From: Hirundichthys speculiger
Taxonomy: Eukaryota > Chordata > Actinopteri > Beloniformes > Exocoetidae
DNA: 64,000 nucleotides
Direction of reading: 5' to 3'
Assembly: GCA_018398805.1 (NCBI GenBank)
Contig: JAGFBZ010000909.1
Span: 124,001 to 188,000, forward strand
How positions within the stretch are numbered: position 1 is the stretch's first letter; the number at the start of each line of letters is the position of its first letter. Below, piece after piece: positions 1-9,980 of the stretch. The translations under genes and the position numbers were made by a program. Under the pieces are notes generated by a model. That model ran no database searches, was not told the DNA's origin, and saw only the letters and a program-made list of their open reading frames with translations.

Positions 1-435
1 GATCTCTTTGACTGTTTTGTCAGTTACAGATGAGAAATGTGTCAGATCTAGGTGTCTAGTTGGCAGAAGAGTAATTGTTTGTGTTGTGGAAATTATTGAA
101 TTTTAATACCTTAAATTTTGTCATTAAAGAATATTGTAAATTCATTACACTTAGATGTAGTTCTAAGGGCAGTGAAACTGGAAGATTTGTTAATCTGTTT
201 ACGATAGCAAATAAGACACGGGAGTTGTTACTGTAGTTTTTGATGATTTCAGAGAAATAACTACCTTGTTCTATGCAATGTTTGGTTGAACACACACAAC
301 TTTTCTTTGTAAATCTCATATTGGATCTGGAGCTTTGACTTGCACCATTTCTGTTCAGCTCTCTGGCACTCCCTTTTCTGTGCCCTGGCCGAATTTTCTC
401 TTCCCCATGGCGGCTTTTGTCTACTTTTAACCATT

Positions 436-1319
436 CTAACCTTGACCGGAGCAATGGTATCCAAAACCTTTAAAACACTTGATGTGTAAGAACAGATCAT
501 CAACATTAGAACGCAGGGTATTTTCAAACTGAATAATTTCCATAAACTGTGTCCCTGTGCTGCCATTTATGAGTCTTCTCTGAACAACCGCAGATTCAAC
601 TGCGAGTTTGGGTGAGACTGACAGGTCAAAGAAAACGCAAAAATGATCAGATAAAGCGACATTGATGACATCCACGTTTGAAATGGCAACACCCTTTAAG
701 ATAAGCAGATCTAAAGTGTGCCCCCTTTTGTGGGTTGGCTCAGTCACATGCTGAGTTAGACCAAACATTTCAAGGACAACAGTAAATTCTTTTGCTTGTT
801 TGTCATGGGTTACATCTACATGCACATTCAAGTCCCCTGTTATGACAAAACAGTCGAAATCAGTGCACACAACTGAAAGTAGTCCAGTAAAATCATCAAT
901 AAAACAATTCTGTGGTGGTTGTAAATGGCGATATAAAGAATGGAAGATTGTTTCATCTCCATTTTGAATGACACATATTCAAATGATGAAAAAAACCCAA
1001 ATGATGATTTGTGTGAGAGTATATTGTCTCTGAATATGGCACAAACACCACCACCCCTCTGGTTTTGTCGTGTTTCAGACACAAAGGTGAAGTTAGATGG
1101 ACAAAATTCAATCAGGACTGTATTGGCTGGGTTTTTGTCCAGCCATGTCCCAGTTAAAAACATGAAATCAAGACTGCGTGAGGAAATAAAACTATTAATT
1201 AAGAATGATTTGTTAGTCAAAGATCTAACATTCAGTACTGCATGTTTGAGGTTAGCTGGAGTTAAACTGGATGCTGTGTTCTTGCAAGGGATATGGATAA
1301 GATTTCTCTGATCAGACAC
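436..1319 (-). pseudogene. LINE APE-type endonuclease remnant
   Basis: Two overlapping minus-strand frames (1319-840 and 870-436) together cover an apurinic-like endonuclease. Visible motifs are LNVRSLTNK near the start, FLTGTWL (catalytic motif normally has E where G is), RGGGVCAIFRD, ITGDLNVHVD (the GDxN active-site motif, intact) and LSDHFCVFF (the SDH motif, intact). A frameshift near 850-870 splits the domain. One catalytic residue is lost, so the enzyme would be inactive even without the frameshift. Confidence 0.75.
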
Positions 1320-1653
1320 TGACTGTTCCTCTCTGATCTAATCTTTGTGGTTTGACAATAGTCATTATTTTAGAAGAATACACTCCCTCCCTGGACCTCT
1401 GGTTGATGTGGGGTTTAGCAACACAGAGGCCCCTTGCGTCCTAGACAACAGCATTGACACTGTTGGAACCAACAGCTCTGGGCACCGATGGTGGGCTCTG
1501 AGCTGGTGGGTCTTTGCTTGGTATAGTAGGCTGAGGAGGGAGAGGAGCACGACTCTTCTTTGAGGACAGAATCCTTGATCTTGTGATGTGGGGGAGCGAG
1601 GGGAACCATATTAATCCCTGATTTCACCAAGCTTTCAAAGTGATCAGGAAATC

Positions 1654-2689
1654 TCATGGGTGACTGTGGAGACGAGAATGATGGTGAAGCGTCTCTGGAG
1701 GGTGTAGATGCAGCAGGTGGGTCCCAGGCCTGTGGTGAGGGCCGTGGTGAAGGTGATGGAGGTGCTGCTGCATCTGAATACTGTTTGGGATGCTGGAGGT
1801 GCTGTTGATGCTGCAGTGGTTAATTCCTTTGCTGGATCTCTGGGTGGCGAGGCAGGAGCTCTCCTCTCGCTCCTCTTCTCTCTCTCTCGCTGGCAGCACA
1901 GGACCTGGTCCTGGTCCATTCTGATGCCTCAGAGCGTTGAGGAGATTATCCGTCAGTCGTCTCACTCCACCTCTGTTCAGGTGTGGGCCTCTTCCTTTAA
2001 ACAGATCATCTCTTTGCTAGAAAAGATTAAAGTTCTCAATGAAATGCAGCCCTCTGGACTCAGACTTTGTACAACCATGTGTTCAGTTGAAGCATCTGGC
2101 TGAATTTGCCCATCCTCCTATCGATGTTTGGGAGAGGTCCACTATTGAATGTTGGTATTTTTTTCATGAATCTCAAACAGTTTGTTAATGTCTTTTTTCA
2201 AGATTTCAGATTCTTCCTTTCTTGTATCCACTGCACCCACATGAACAATCAGCTGTTTCACACCCTGGTGTTTCTGTAGGACCTCGTAGCCTTGTGATGT
2301 ACTTGAATAGCTGCAAGTAACTGCTCTGTTTATATTAATGTCATATATGGCTCTGTCTCCTAGCACAAGGATATCTTTGACTTTGACATGTGGCACAAAT
2401 ATTATCTGTTCATCTGCTGCTATGTACTTCCTCTCTGTTTGTTAAACTCAGTCACATTTGATTCTGACAGTGATAAAAATCTGTTTATTAACTTTATTCC
2501 GGGTGATGTTACATGTTCTCCTTTGATACCAACATTTTGACTTTGTTTTGGCTTAGCACCAAGTCCATTATAAATGTCTTTACAGAGTCTTGGAAAAGAC
2601 ACGGTATCATTTCGCTTCAAATTGTCAGTAGTAGTTTTTTCAACCTTTCCTTTGGAAGTAAATGTGGACTTTTTACTGCTGGATTCCAT
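1654..2689 (-). pseudogene. LINE ORF1 remnant with esterase-like domain
   Basis: Fragments at 2689-2420, 2396-2142 and 1965-1654 align in order with an L2-type ORF1. The middle piece has the esterase block I core as LGDRAIYD, where a serine normally follows GD, and later the VKQLIVHVGAVDT motif, where homologues have GTNDT. The last piece has the TDNLLNALRH segment that follows the esterase domain, then a proline/histidine-rich tail. Loss of the nucleophilic serine and of the N in the GxND motif, plus frameshifts, show decay. Confidence 0.65.
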
Positions 2690-2760
2690 TGGGAGCGTAT
2701 CATGAAGTCCTTTTTCAGTTTCTAAGGCAAAAATCCTTTCTTGAAGTGCGCAGATTTCTT

Positions 2761-3471
2761 GTTGATATATCTAGCAGTTTTCACAGGGAGACTTTGTTTG
2801 GATTACTCCTTCGGGCATCTTGAGAGGTTTGTCGTCAGTGGTTTGTCAGATGAGTTGTAAAAAGCACAAAAATTATTCAGGAAGTCTTGGTACACTTAAA
2901 AGGAGAAGAATAAAATCACACCCAAGACTTGTGGAAAAAAGCTGAAATGACAGAAAACATTGAATGATTTAAAAGTGCATAAAGCAGGAAGTAGAAGGAG
3001 CAAGGAGCAGACACGTCTGCAGTCTTCAGAGGCTAGAGGAGATTAGAAAACTATACTATTGTGGCTTTTACTTGAAAAACATTGCAGATAAAGAACCTCA
3101 TCATGACGGTAAAGTTGATTGACTGCTCTGCAAAAGATGATTTTTCCTGCTTATATACATTGCCTACTTATAATTATATAGTGGTTGAATGGTATTTGAG
3201 ACGGTTACTATTTCCAACTTGACTACCAGGTGTCAGTTAGTGTTGTTCCCTGGCATCTTAAAATTAAGCTTTTGGGTTGTTTTAAAAAGGTAAAAAGAAA
3301 AGAAAATACTTGCTACTACATACCAAAAAAAGTATTAGTCTATGTAAAATATATATGAGTTCTCTTGTATTACCATTGTAATTTAGTGACCTGGACCAGT
3401 AAAACATGAGCGATGAATGTTTGAATATTTGCAGCATTGTTTCATTTTAAATTTCTGGGTTTCCTGTCAAG
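2761..3471. other. Intronic AT-rich sequence before the first visible cfap70 exon
   Basis: This stretch holds the probable 5' end region of the antisense LINE (up to about 3.06 kb, boundary not definable) and then unique-looking AT-rich intron. I see no coding potential or structured repeat in it. Confidence 0.4.
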
Positions 3472-3675
3472 GTTTGCTCCACACGAGCCAAAATGAATCC
3501 ATCCTGGCTGAGAGGGCTTTCTGTGAAGCCAGAAATCTTCTGAGGGAAGATGAAGCGAAGAAGAATACACACAGAAAAGAGGAGAAAAATGACAAGGAGG
3601 AAAAAATCAAAGAACAAACCCAGCAGGGGGAAAAGGGAACAGCCACGCTTCCACAGTCTCCCACTGTTCTTGAAG
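3472..3675 (+). CDS. cfap70: cfap70 exon a (first one visible)
   Basis: Encodes an [17 protein letters not shown] helix pair followed by a lysine/glutamate-rich linker. The donor GTGGGG at 3676 leaves one base of a Glu codon, completed by the next exon. The 3' splice site is uncertain: AG at 3470-3471 is used here, but AG at 3433-3434 is possible. Confidence 0.7.
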
Positions 3676-6600
3676 GTGGGGTACATTATTAGAAAGAGAA
3701 TCCAGGGAGGAAGAGTGGATATCAAATTTTCACATACAGCACAGTCTTACGTGGTAGTTTATGTGATGGTTTTGGTTGACAAGAACCACCTAGCAATGAA
3801 GCTTGTCTTAAATTTTCTGCTTGTTCAACTGAGACAGCCTGGGCTGTATTTGGAAAACAAATACAGGCCCCTGGAGCTGATGATACCTGACAGTGTTGAT
3901 GTATTTCTCTCCATGGCCCAGAGGTATTTGACCACGACACGGAGGAGCAGGAACAGCCTCTAGCGCAGGATGACGGCTCCAAGTCAGCTCCAGCTAAACT
4001 CAAATCTACCATTTATACACACACTATTCACTTCCTCCTGCAGACCAATGCCTTGCAGGTACAAGCAGCACTGATGTTTTTCAGCCATATGGTCACACAT
4101 TGGTCAAATGTCAGTTGAAATGCATACATACCTTAGATCACTGCTGAAATGTTATTTTGGAAAGTCAAACAACATTTTCATTTTGGTCAGATTCAGTTGG
4201 TAACAATATCTGCTTATACACAATTCACAATACCAGTAGTAAATTTCACCAAAATAAGAGTTGAAAAGTATCAAAAACATATAAATAAATGTGTAATATC
4301 TGTTTGCTGTTGGCAGATGGCAGAACATGCTTTGTCCCAGGAGCTGCTGTCCTCTGAAGGGGGTCACAGTATTTCCTACCTCCGTCACCTGATCCAGTTG
4401 CACCTGCTCAAAGGTGACTACAGCAGTGCTGCTGCCAACCTTAAAGAAGCACTGCTTCACAGAGATCAGGTACTCTCACATTCCCTCTGTGGAAGGATTT
4501 GATAAACTAAAACTAAAACTATTACCCAGTTATTTGCTCTTTTGCCACCGTTCTCATTATGTAAGTTAAAATCTGCAGTCTGCAATTTGTCTTGTCTCAT
4601 ATTCATAAGTGTATGAATGGGTTGCCTTGTTGCACAGTAAATCATTAATGGATGTTCTGCATATATTACTGTTGAAAATCAGGAGTCAAGAACAAATGAC
4701 ATAAAGCTCAGTGGTGATTGATCAATGGGGGGAGATATTAAAGCAATCAACACGCTGGCCAAGCACATCATTAAGCTTCTACTTGAAAAATGTTATTTTG
4801 CTCTGAGCAGGATGCGGACATCTGGGCTTTGAATGGTCACTGTCACTACTTGCAAGGTGCATTGTCTGAAGCCCAGGACAGTTATGAGTGGAGCCTCAAC
4901 TTCCCAAAGCAGCCATCAGACATTCACATTGTCCTCCTCCGCCTGGGGTCCATCTACATTATGTTTGGGAAGGTCAGATATTGAGAAAATTGCCATGTCT
5001 GTCGAATAGAACATTTTACTCATGTATACTGATGAGTCACAAGATAGGATTTCACCTGCTGCATTTTGGAGCAAAGAAACAAAAAAGGCATCTAAAAAGT
5101 CATTGTTATGACAGAACAGATGTTCCCACCCACATTTATGGAAAAGAAAAAATGTTAAAAACTCTAGTATGAAGAAGTTGTTGCATCATTTTCATCTGAG
5201 AGTAAAATGTAACTAAATCTTGTCCAAAAAAAGGGATTTGGACTTGGATATTTTTCTTAATGAATGATTTTTATAACATTTCTATGAACTGCTTGTTATG
5301 CTGTGTGAACCACTGTTATTTTTTTAACATGAAGCATCTTGGCCAGTTATCTTTTAATTTCTTTTTTCAACTTTCAGTTTGACCGAGCCAAAGTCATCTA
5401 CCTGCAGGCTTGTGAGCTGTCTCCATCATGTCTGACCTGGCTGGGCCTGGGCACTGCCTGTTACAGGGTAAATCTGTGCTGCTGGAATAATAATGTAAAT
5501 TATTGAAGATAAAGTTTATTGAGATGTTTTAATTAAACATTTTAATATGTTTATAATGAGCAGCCCTAGAAATAAGAATTCATAAACAATGTGTTTCTGG
5601 AGCAAGTCTTTTGAAAAGTCTACCCTCTCACAGTGGGGTTAATAGGGTACTGCCCTAGTGCTTTTATGAATAAAGCTTAAATTTCTCTTGGAGTTAGTGC
5701 AGACTATTTTCCAACCAAAGAGGAGATTTGATCTTATTTTATTGTTAGCTTCTGAAGTAACTGAGCCTTAGTTGTCTTTTTTTGTAGTTGGAGGAGCTGT
5801 CTGTAGCTGAGGAAGCTTTGACTGAGGCTAACCATTTAAACACAGAGAATGCAGAAGTGTGGGCTTACCTTGCTCTAATCTGCTTCAGGGTGAGTGATCA
5901 CGGTACTCTGAAAAAACACTGACATTTTGTCCCAACTCAAGTTCTCCCTCACCTCAAGTTTTTTTATTCGAGACAGAATATGATGCAATGGGCCAACATT
6001 AATATTGCCAAAGCAAATCCTGTATTACTGTATCAAAATATCAAAACACTGGCTGCGGTTACATGATGTTTTTTAATTCGGAATTAATAATTCCGCATTA
6101 AATAATTCCGAATTGAACTATTTTCCTTCGAGTTTACATGGAAATAGTAATTCCGAATTGAGGTTTACATGGAAAACACATTTGTTCGGCTTTATCCAAT
6201 TCCGCTTTAGGTCTGGGGGTTGTGAAGGGTTCTGATTAGATAGGGGGGGTGGACGTCTTTACATCTACCGGAAGAAAACAAACTTAGCTAACTCGGTTAG
6301 CAACAACATTCCACTTATTTTTGACCTGGGTGGCGTCTCTATCTGCGAAACCTCCTTCATTTAACCTGGCCGCTACAACTTAGAAAAGCCCACAATTTTT
6401 ATGTTTCCTGCCATCTGTTCTTTTAATTATTTCCAGTTCCTCCAAGCTATTTATTAAATAAATCATCTCTGCTCTTGAACACCGTTTACTGCGTGCTGCC
6501 ATTTTAAAACTTTGTTTTGAAAACAAGCCCAACGCGGAATATAAGCGTCATCGCGACAGACGGGCAAGAGAATGAGCATGTGCAGAAAGACGGGAATTAA

Positions 6601-8819
6601 TTCAAACAGGAATGAGTGCATACATGACCGCGGAATTATTTTATTCGGAATTAAAATGGGAATAAACCAGCCACTTACTTCGGAATTAAGTTTAATTCGG
6701 AATTGACATTTTCATATGGTATTAGGTGTTTACATGGTAACTTTTATTCGGCTTTAACTTTAATTCTGAATTAAAGAGGAATTAAACTTCCCACGCACTG
6801 ACTGTTGACATAGCCACCAAAGTTAGTGGAAATAACATGGATTATGGTAAAATTTGGATTATGGTAAAACTGGGACCAACCCTAACCCTTGTAATCATAT
6901 ACCACCGTGTATAACCCTCACCACTGCTATTATACAATGTTTTGCTTCATTGGTTACACTACTTCACTGTATTTATCAGTGACACTTTATTATTAATTGA
7001 GTTTGGAAGGAAATGCAAGTTCAGCTTAACCTAAGGAGCCATCAAAAGACACATGTGGCCAACAGTGCAAGCCCCTCAGAAATGGAGCACTTGAACTGGG
7101 ACAGAGTTAAGCACACATTCATTTTTTTCATTGTCTAGAACAGAAGTAATCATCTGGTGAACCTTCTTTTCAGTCTGGCAGACAAGATGAAGGAGGAAGA
7201 GTTTCATAAATATGCTATAAGGGTGAGTTATTGTGTTTTTTTATGATGTGTTAATTATTAATTTTGAATAATGCTATGAAATTGGTTTAAAACAGACTAA
7301 CACTGAACTCCTAATACTTGAAAATTTTTTATGAGGTTAAGGGAAGATGGAAGGGGCAGTTTGTAAGGTTGTAGAAAAACACCACTGTGATGCAGATTCC
7401 AAATGCCTTTACATTAAGCTGCATTTGTTCTAGACCAAAAACTTTAGCTATTCAAAGACTGTTCTACTAGATACTTTTCCTAATATATATAAGATTTTAG
7501 TTATATTAATATATAAGGATAGAATGTGACAGAATATAGAATGTTACTACATTGCCTAAAAAGTTCTAGTTATTATGTCTGTATGAAACAAATCAAGTGT
7601 CGCTCTGAAAGTTGTCACGCAAGAATCCAGAGATCTCACCACTCTTACTGTTAAAGCTCACATGCTCACTTTTGCTTTTTTTTTTTCTTTATGATTGTCA
7701 TGTTCAGCCTTGTTTTATGTTGTGGCCCACAAGCCAGATCACAACACAGAAAAAAAAGTCTTGCCCTACGTCCAGCATAGTTTGTATTTGTTCCATTGCA
7801 GTATTATTGGTGCATCTATATGTTATCCTCCAGTGACTGTCACATGATATAGACTTGGAGAATCAGGCAAGGATATGATGTGACCTAGAAGAACAAATCA
7901 GTGCAACTATGTCATCTTTGTGGTTTCATTCAACCACATTACATCACATTTATAAACTGAAACGGGGTCTATTAGCAGATCAAAAATGTTCAGTTTTCAA
8001 GGGTCAAAATAACAGTGTGGTAGTACAATGTAGTGTGGAGCCTGTGCCTTAACCATTACAATGGTTTCACGGTATCTAATGTAAATGTTCTGGAGTAGAT
8101 GTAGCCCCAGGAGCTGTTTTCACACATTAACACAGGCTGAGTACTGAGAAATGCAGTTTAGACTTTCTTTGTAACTGCTGTTCAAATATGATTTTCAAAT
8201 GATGATATGTCTAGATTTAACAGCTAAGAATACTTCAGATGGGTCTGAATAGATCATAGAAGAAACAGAACAAGACACATTGTATAGAATGTCAAAAACT
8301 GCTCATGAGCCCCCTGATGACTGTTTTCAATGTTGATATTAATGCACAGACATTTAAACATCTCCACAATGGTCTGGAGGTTTTTCTGTGGCTTTTACTC
8401 ATGTGTGGATGATTTTTACTGGTCAGGAGCTAATGTAGTGGACATCTTAGTTATCAAATGCTGCCCCCATAGCACACATTAGGAAAATTTAAAGACGAAA
8501 GTGCCTGTGTGAAAACATACTTTTTGGAGATTTACTATTTTTTACAAAGTAATGTTTCCCAACATACATTTTTCTGTGAATTTACCACACTGTATCAGTT
8601 TGATTGCATACATGTGCCACAAGAACAGTTTGAAAATCATAACTAATAACTATTTTCATTTGAAAGAAAATGATTGCCTGACAAAAATTCTGTTTTCCTG
8701 GTTCACAGTTCAACTTGCAGGAAGAGTCGCTACTGAGAGAGATCAGTGACCTCATGAATCAACTTCGCTTCAGTCATCTGGAGTCATGTTTTAAAACAAG
8801 TTCTGAAGCTGAGGTTTAA
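3472..8819 (+). CDS. cfap70: Cilia- and flagella-associated protein 70 (TTC18), C-terminal exons
   Basis: CFAP70 is an axonemal protein linked to outer dynein arms and ciliary beating; its C-terminal half is a tetratricopeptide repeat array. Eight exons with GT-AG sites and matching phases join: 3472-3675, 3922-4058, 4317-4469, 4811-4972, 5378-5467, 5788-5889, 7139-7222, 8709-8819 (stop TAA 8817-8819). The joined product has TPR helices, including [59 protein letters not shown] and [14 protein letters not shown], which match the CFAP70 C-terminus as I remember it. The N-terminal part is left of the window, so the gene is partial here. The antisense LINE at 1-2760 probably lies in an upstream intron. 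Transcription converges with tmem138, whose stop is about 1 kb away. Confidence 0.92.
3922..4058 (+). CDS. cfap70: cfap70 exon b
   Basis: The acceptor follows a pyrimidine-rich tract ending CCCAG (3921) and the donor is CAG/GTACAA. It encodes an acidic linker ([18 protein letters not shown]) and then [18 protein letters not shown], the conserved start of the C-terminal TPR block. Phase fits exon a. Confidence 0.85.
4317..4469 (+). CDS. cfap70: cfap70 exon c
   Basis: 51 codons in phase 0 between TTGGCAG and CAG/GTACTC. Encodes [16 protein letters not shown] and a TPR ([19 protein letters not shown]). Confidence 0.92.
4811..4972 (+). CDS. cfap70: cfap70 exon d
   Basis: 54 codons in phase 0 between TGAGCAG and AAG/GTCAGA. 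Encodes a complete [19 protein letters not shown] then [13 protein letters not shown], and the start of the next one. Confidence 0.92.
5378..5467 (+). CDS. cfap70: cfap70 exon e
   Basis: 30 codons between CTTTCAG and AGG/GTAAAT. Encodes [19 protein letters not shown] followed by [11 protein letters not shown], a highly conserved CFAP70 TPR. Confidence 0.93.
5788..5889 (+). CDS. cfap70: cfap70 exon f
   Basis: 34 codons between TTTGTAG and AGG/GTGAGT. Encodes [18 protein letters not shown] and [13 protein letters not shown], a TPR. Confidence 0.93.
6054..6795. mobile_element. MITE-like element built on AATTCCGAATT palindromes
   Basis: Inside the intron between cfap70 exons f and g. Both ends carry GTTACATG/TTTACATGG motifs and clusters of AATTCCGAATT-type palindromes (about 6079-6160 and 6640-6780). 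The middle is a more GC-rich, CpG-containing core (about 6230-6600). No ORF is present. It resembles teleost PIF/Harbinger-type non-autonomous elements, but the superfamily is a guess and exact ends and target duplication are not resolved. Confidence 0.55.
7139..7222 (+). CDS. cfap70: cfap70 exon g
   Basis: 28 codons between TGTCTAG and AGG/GTGAGT. Encodes [20 protein letters not shown] and FHKYAIR. Its sequence is less conserved than the flanking exons, but phase and splice sites fit. Confidence 0.85.
7223..8708. other. cfap70 last intron, no recognised feature
   Basis: AT-rich intron of about 1.5 kb. I see no ORF, long repeat or RNA gene. A CTGTTTTCACAC motif (about 8113) and GTGTGAAAAC (about 8506) face each other and might mark an old element, but this is weak. 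Confidence 0.4.
8709..8819 (+). CDS. cfap70: cfap70 last exon with stop codon
   Basis: 36 codons plus TAA, after acceptor TTCACAG. Encodes [18 protein letters not shown] and a short tail. An AATAAA follows at 8844-8849, about 25 bases after the stop, with further AATAAA-like signals near 9049, so the 3' UTR is short or ends near 9.07 kb. Confidence 0.88.
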   Translation, partial: FNLQEESLLREISDLMNQLRFSHLESCFKTSSEAEV

Positions 8820-8843
8820 AGTTCAGTTTGTATGCACACAAGA

Positions 8844-8849
8844 AATAAA
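8844..8849 (+). terminator. cfap70 candidate polyadenylation signal
   Basis: AATAAA 25 bases downstream of the cfap70 stop. A second candidate lies at about 9048-9053. Which is used cannot be told from sequence. Confidence 0.5.
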
Positions 8850-9825
8850 TGGCATATTTTTAAGGACATTTATTGCATTTTAAGTATATATATTATTGTT
8901 AAACAAACACAGCCAGTTCAGATGCACACCACGAGTGAGATGTTACAAAAGTTAAACTTTTTCAGTGTCAATATCACAAATAAACTCAGAACAACACAAA
9001 TTGTTTTAAATTTGTATAAAATAACCATAATATAATCTTCTTTTTAGAAATAAAATACTGCAGCAACAAAAGAAAAGAAGAAAGAACATGAGGTGAATGG
9101 ATATTTAAAAAAAACATGAGATAACATTGTCAAATGAAAACATGTCTATAATACACTATAAGCACAATAACAAGGGTTCCTCATGTTTGTATAACATTTA
9201 ATTAAATGTTTTATTTTTAATCAGAGTGACAATTTAAGGTGAGGACTAGGACATTAAATAGTGTTGAGGCATTGAGGTATGACTGTCAAACTTTGCACAA
9301 AATTCTCAGTGCTTTATAATCTTAGTATCATTATGTCTTGCATGATTATAAAATGTTGTAAAGAATTTTAGAAAGTTAATGTTCTATTAATGTGCTTGTA
9401 ATACATTAGAAGCTCTATAAAAAAGCATTTCCATAGAATCAGTATCACATTTTTTTCCATGTGATTTTTACCATTTGAAAAAGGAAAACAAGTCTCATAA
9501 AACAGTCTTCTATTTTTCTGAAACACCATCACAAAGTTTGGCACAATCCTCCCTGTGTTGAAAGGACATGTTATGAGGAATGTTTTTAACTGTCAAGGCA
9601 GATCGAGGTACATGCATGTGTTGTAAGAAAAACATTTCACACCTTTATTTTTTTTTTCTATTTTGAATTTGAAAATTAGTTTTTCCAAATATAAATGCGA
9701 TTGAATTTTAAAATGCCTTTTAACTAACTTCCCTTCACCATAGAGGTAAAGTGAGTTAACATACCCTAATAAAGGGTTCCCTTTTTCATATTTATATGAA
9801 TTTTCATTTTTTTCACCATGCAATC
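8850..9825. other. Convergent 3' intergenic interval, cfap70 to tmem138
   Basis: AT-rich sequence between two tail-to-tail genes. It contains alternative polyadenylation motifs on both strands (AATAAA near 9048 on +; TTTATT runs, i.e. AATAAA on -, near 9640 and 9826). No other feature is seen. Confidence 0.5.
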
Positions 9826-9831
9826 TTTATT
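9826..9831 (-). terminator. tmem138 candidate polyadenylation signal
   Basis: TTTATT on the + strand (AATAAA on -), about 37 bases after the tmem138 stop codon. Confidence 0.45.
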
Positions 9832-9867
9832 TTTGTTGGAGACAATGTGTAAACTGCTGAAGCAAGA

Positions 9868-9980
9868 TCATTGTCTGACCCGAGCAAAGACTTCTTGCAG
9901 CCATGGAGAATCCTCATAGAGGCGAGGGTCGCCCAGATACTCTGAGGTCCTCTTGTAGAAGTAGTAGTACAACACAGAAG
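9868..9980 (-). CDS. tmem138: tmem138 last exon with stop codon
   Basis: Acceptor TTGTAG, two bases completing Ala, then [17 protein letters not shown] and the cytosolic tail [19 protein letters not shown], stop TGA. The tail length matches other vertebrate TMEM138 proteins. Confidence 0.93.

Larger units (their letters stand above)
1..2760 (-). mobile_element. L2-type non-LTR retrotransposon (LINE), decayed, RT part off the left edge
   Basis: Read on the minus strand, the pieces follow the usual order of a teleost L2-like LINE. An ORF1 segment (about 2689-1654) carries an esterase-like (SGNH) stretch. An APE-type endonuclease follows (about 1319-436), then the linker that leads into reverse transcriptase (about 454-56). 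The RT would continue beyond base 1. Esterase-containing ORF1 proteins are known for zebrafish L2 elements. Frames are broken by shifts and stops, so the copy is dead. It probably sits in an intron of cfap70, antisense to that gene. Clade (L2 versus a close CR1-group relative) is inferred from remembered motif patterns only. Confidence 0.8.

Noticed and set aside
1708..2103. 131-codon open frame on + at the left end
   Set aside because: It is the antisense of the LINE ORF1 region.
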